From: Istiophorus platypterus
Lineage: Eukaryota > Chordata > Actinopteri > Istiophoriformes > Istiophoridae
Assembly (NCBI GenBank): GCA_016859345.1
Contig: CM029121.1
Coordinates: 4,135,529-4,199,528 of the forward strand
Length of the DNA: 64,000 nucleotides
Direction of reading: 5' to 3'
Under the pieces are notes generated by a model. That model saw only the letters and a list, made by a program, of their open reading frames with translations, was not told the DNA's origin and made no database searches. The translations under genes were made by a program, and so were the position numbers. Positions 62,345 to 64,000 of the stretch are shown in pieces. Every line of letters starts with the position of its first letter. The stretch's first letter is position 1.

Positions 62345-63980
62345 ATCATAGTCAAGCTAACAGAGTCATAGCACAATTGATCTATGTATTCATATAGTAG
62401 TGATGACTTCATGAACTTCCTTAATGATAAATTTCTACTAGAGGAAAAAATTCAACACCTCCTGGCTTCAACTCGCATTGATTTATTCTTAAACACCTTA
62501 GAAACAGCTCTTTAACCTGAAACATAGTTAGACTTGGATCAAAGCCATTCAGGCAATATTATTAGGAAACACTCACTAAACTTCCTCTATTATGCAGATG
62601 ATACCCAATTGTACTTGTCAATGAAGCCTGATGAAATTAATGAGTTGGCTGAAATTCAAGCATGTCATAAGAGAAAAAAGACCTTGATGATCACCAAATT
62701 TCTGCAATTAAACCAAGATAAACTTGAAGTTTTTGTACTTGGCCCCATATCAGAAACATATTATTAAATAACATAATTAATTTGGATGGCATTGCACTGG
62801 CCTCCAGTGCCACCATTAGGAATCTTTGATCAGTATATATCTTTCAATTCCTACATAAAACAAACTTGACTGCCTTTTTCACCCACGTAGAATTTCAAGA
62901 ATTTGGCATAATCCAAATTCAAAAAGATGCAGAAAAACTAGTTTATGTTTGTATTACTTCTAGGCTATTTATACTTTATTACCAGGCTGCCCCAACAATC
63001 TATAAATACTCTCATGCTGATCCAGAATGCTGTAATGTGAATACTGAAAGGAGCTAGGAAAAGAGTGTATATTACTCCTGTGTCAGCATCACTGCATTGG
63101 CTCCATGTAAAATCCAGGACAGAATTCAAGGACCTGCTCCTCACGTTTAATGCCCTTAATGATCAGTTACTACCATATCTTAACGAGTTTTTAGTACCTT
63201 ATTACCCAACCAGAACACTGCATTCCAAGAATGCAGGCTTACTTGTGGTTCCTAGGGTTTCAAAAAGTAGAATAGTAGTCAGAGCCTTCAGTTATCAGGT
63301 TCCTCTGCTGTGGAACCATCTTCCAATTTAGGTATGGGAGGATGAAAAAAAATCTCCAAAATTAAGAGCAGGCTTAAAACCTTCCTTTTAGATAAAGCTT
63401 ATCATTAGGGCTGATTCAGCCCTGACCTGAACCATCCCTAGTCATGCTGCTATAGGCCTAGAATGCTGGGGGACTTCCCATAATGCACCAAGCTCCTTTC
63501 TCACCCTCTCCCTCTCCATCCATAATTATATATATCCCATCAAGTTTGTTCTTTCTCGTCTCCCTCCTCTCTCTATCTGTCGCTTTCTGCCTCCGAAGCT
63601 GCAGATTTTGGATCTGTGATGGAAAACAACCTAATGCCCCTATGTTTGTGCCCAACATGGCTTGCCTCAGTTATGATTGTTATTCCATATTTGTTCTTAT
63701 TATTATATGTAGACATTTTTAACTCTATTAGTATAATAATAATAATAATTATTATTTTTTATCAATATTATACATCTTTATATGGAACCGGCATTGTGCT
63801 ATGTTCACTTTCCTCTTGCTTTCTCTCTTTCTTCCCCTCTTTTTATCTCTCATCCCAGTCATTGCTGGCAGATGTTTGCCCACCATGAGCCTAGTTCTTC
63901 TCAAGGTGGCAGGATCTTGGAGAATGTGGAATGGGCCTGGATCAAATGTTTGGCATTACAATATCTCCAGTGAATACTTT
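62345..63980 (+). mobile_element. L2/Maui-like LINE, internally deleted, 3' end retained
   Basis: From 62410 the frame gives DDFMNFLNDKFL-type sequence and IQHLLASTRIDLFLNTLETA, the region before the reverse transcriptase. It then jumps at about 62545 to SGNIIRKHSLNFLYYADDTQ, so most of the polymerase palm is deleted. YADD is intact. LYLSMKPDEINELAEIQACH follows, and 63065-63331 encodes ITPVSASLHWLHVKSRTEFK and on to VPLLWNHLPI, the C-terminal domain. The stretch after 63343 is the usual pyrimidine-rich 3' region of this family. Stops and frameshifts show it is inactive. The copy may continue past the window edge. Confidence 0.85.
63737..63765 (+). repeat. (AAT)n/(ATT)n tract
   Basis: Short run of AAT then ATT units within the LINE 3' region, self-complementary. 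Confidence 0.85.
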
Positions 63981-64000
63981 TAAGTTAACAATAAAACGTA

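Overview
This window looks like nuclear DNA of a bony fish, probably a spiny-rayed (percomorph-type) teleost. It has AT-rich non-coding DNA, GT-AG introns of 0.2 to 3.8 kb, very many (CA/TG)n microsatellites, decayed L2/Maui-like and CR1-like LINEs, and decayed Tc1-like DNA transposons. I found no bacterial, organellar or viral features. The species cannot be named from the sequence.

Layout. Positions 1-11092 (+) hold the last eight coding exons of a TEAD1-type TEA-domain transcription factor: the linker and the whole C-terminal YAP/TAZ-binding domain. The exons encoding the DNA-binding TEA domain lie upstream of the window. The 3' UTR may run to a poly(A) signal at 16320. At 19903-21345 (+) is a complete intronless gene for RASSF10, inside a GC-rich island with upstream ORFs in its leader. 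TEAD1 next to RASSF10, in the same orientation, is the gene order of human 11p15, so synteny supports both calls. Both genes belong to the Hippo/RASSF signalling field: TEAD1 is the DNA-binding partner of YAP/TAZ and RASSF10 is an N-terminal RASSF scaffold. This does not show that they are co-regulated.

From about 21.9 kb to the end (42 kb) I see no credible host coding exon. The region is a gene desert holding: Tc1-like relics (22.7, 35.35, 50.5, 59.15 kb; another at 1.6 kb inside tead1); LINE relics (32.2, 43.8, 61.4, 62.35 kb); copies of several interspersed repeats, including one recurrent palindromic family seen at least seven times; a telomere-motif-containing inverted-repeat element (60.55 kb); and many microsatellites. 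Some complex, non-repetitive stretches could be conserved enhancers, but this cannot be tested from one sequence.

I did not find a convincing undescribed biological system. The most useful observations are two tead1 splice acceptors that directly follow long TG tracts (the CFTR exon 9 architecture), a strongly diverged TEAD linker beside an intact YAP-binding domain, a possible PDZ-binding C-terminus on RASSF10, the upstream ORFs of rassf10, an unexplained hairpin at 34617-34670, and several nested or rearranged transposon relics.
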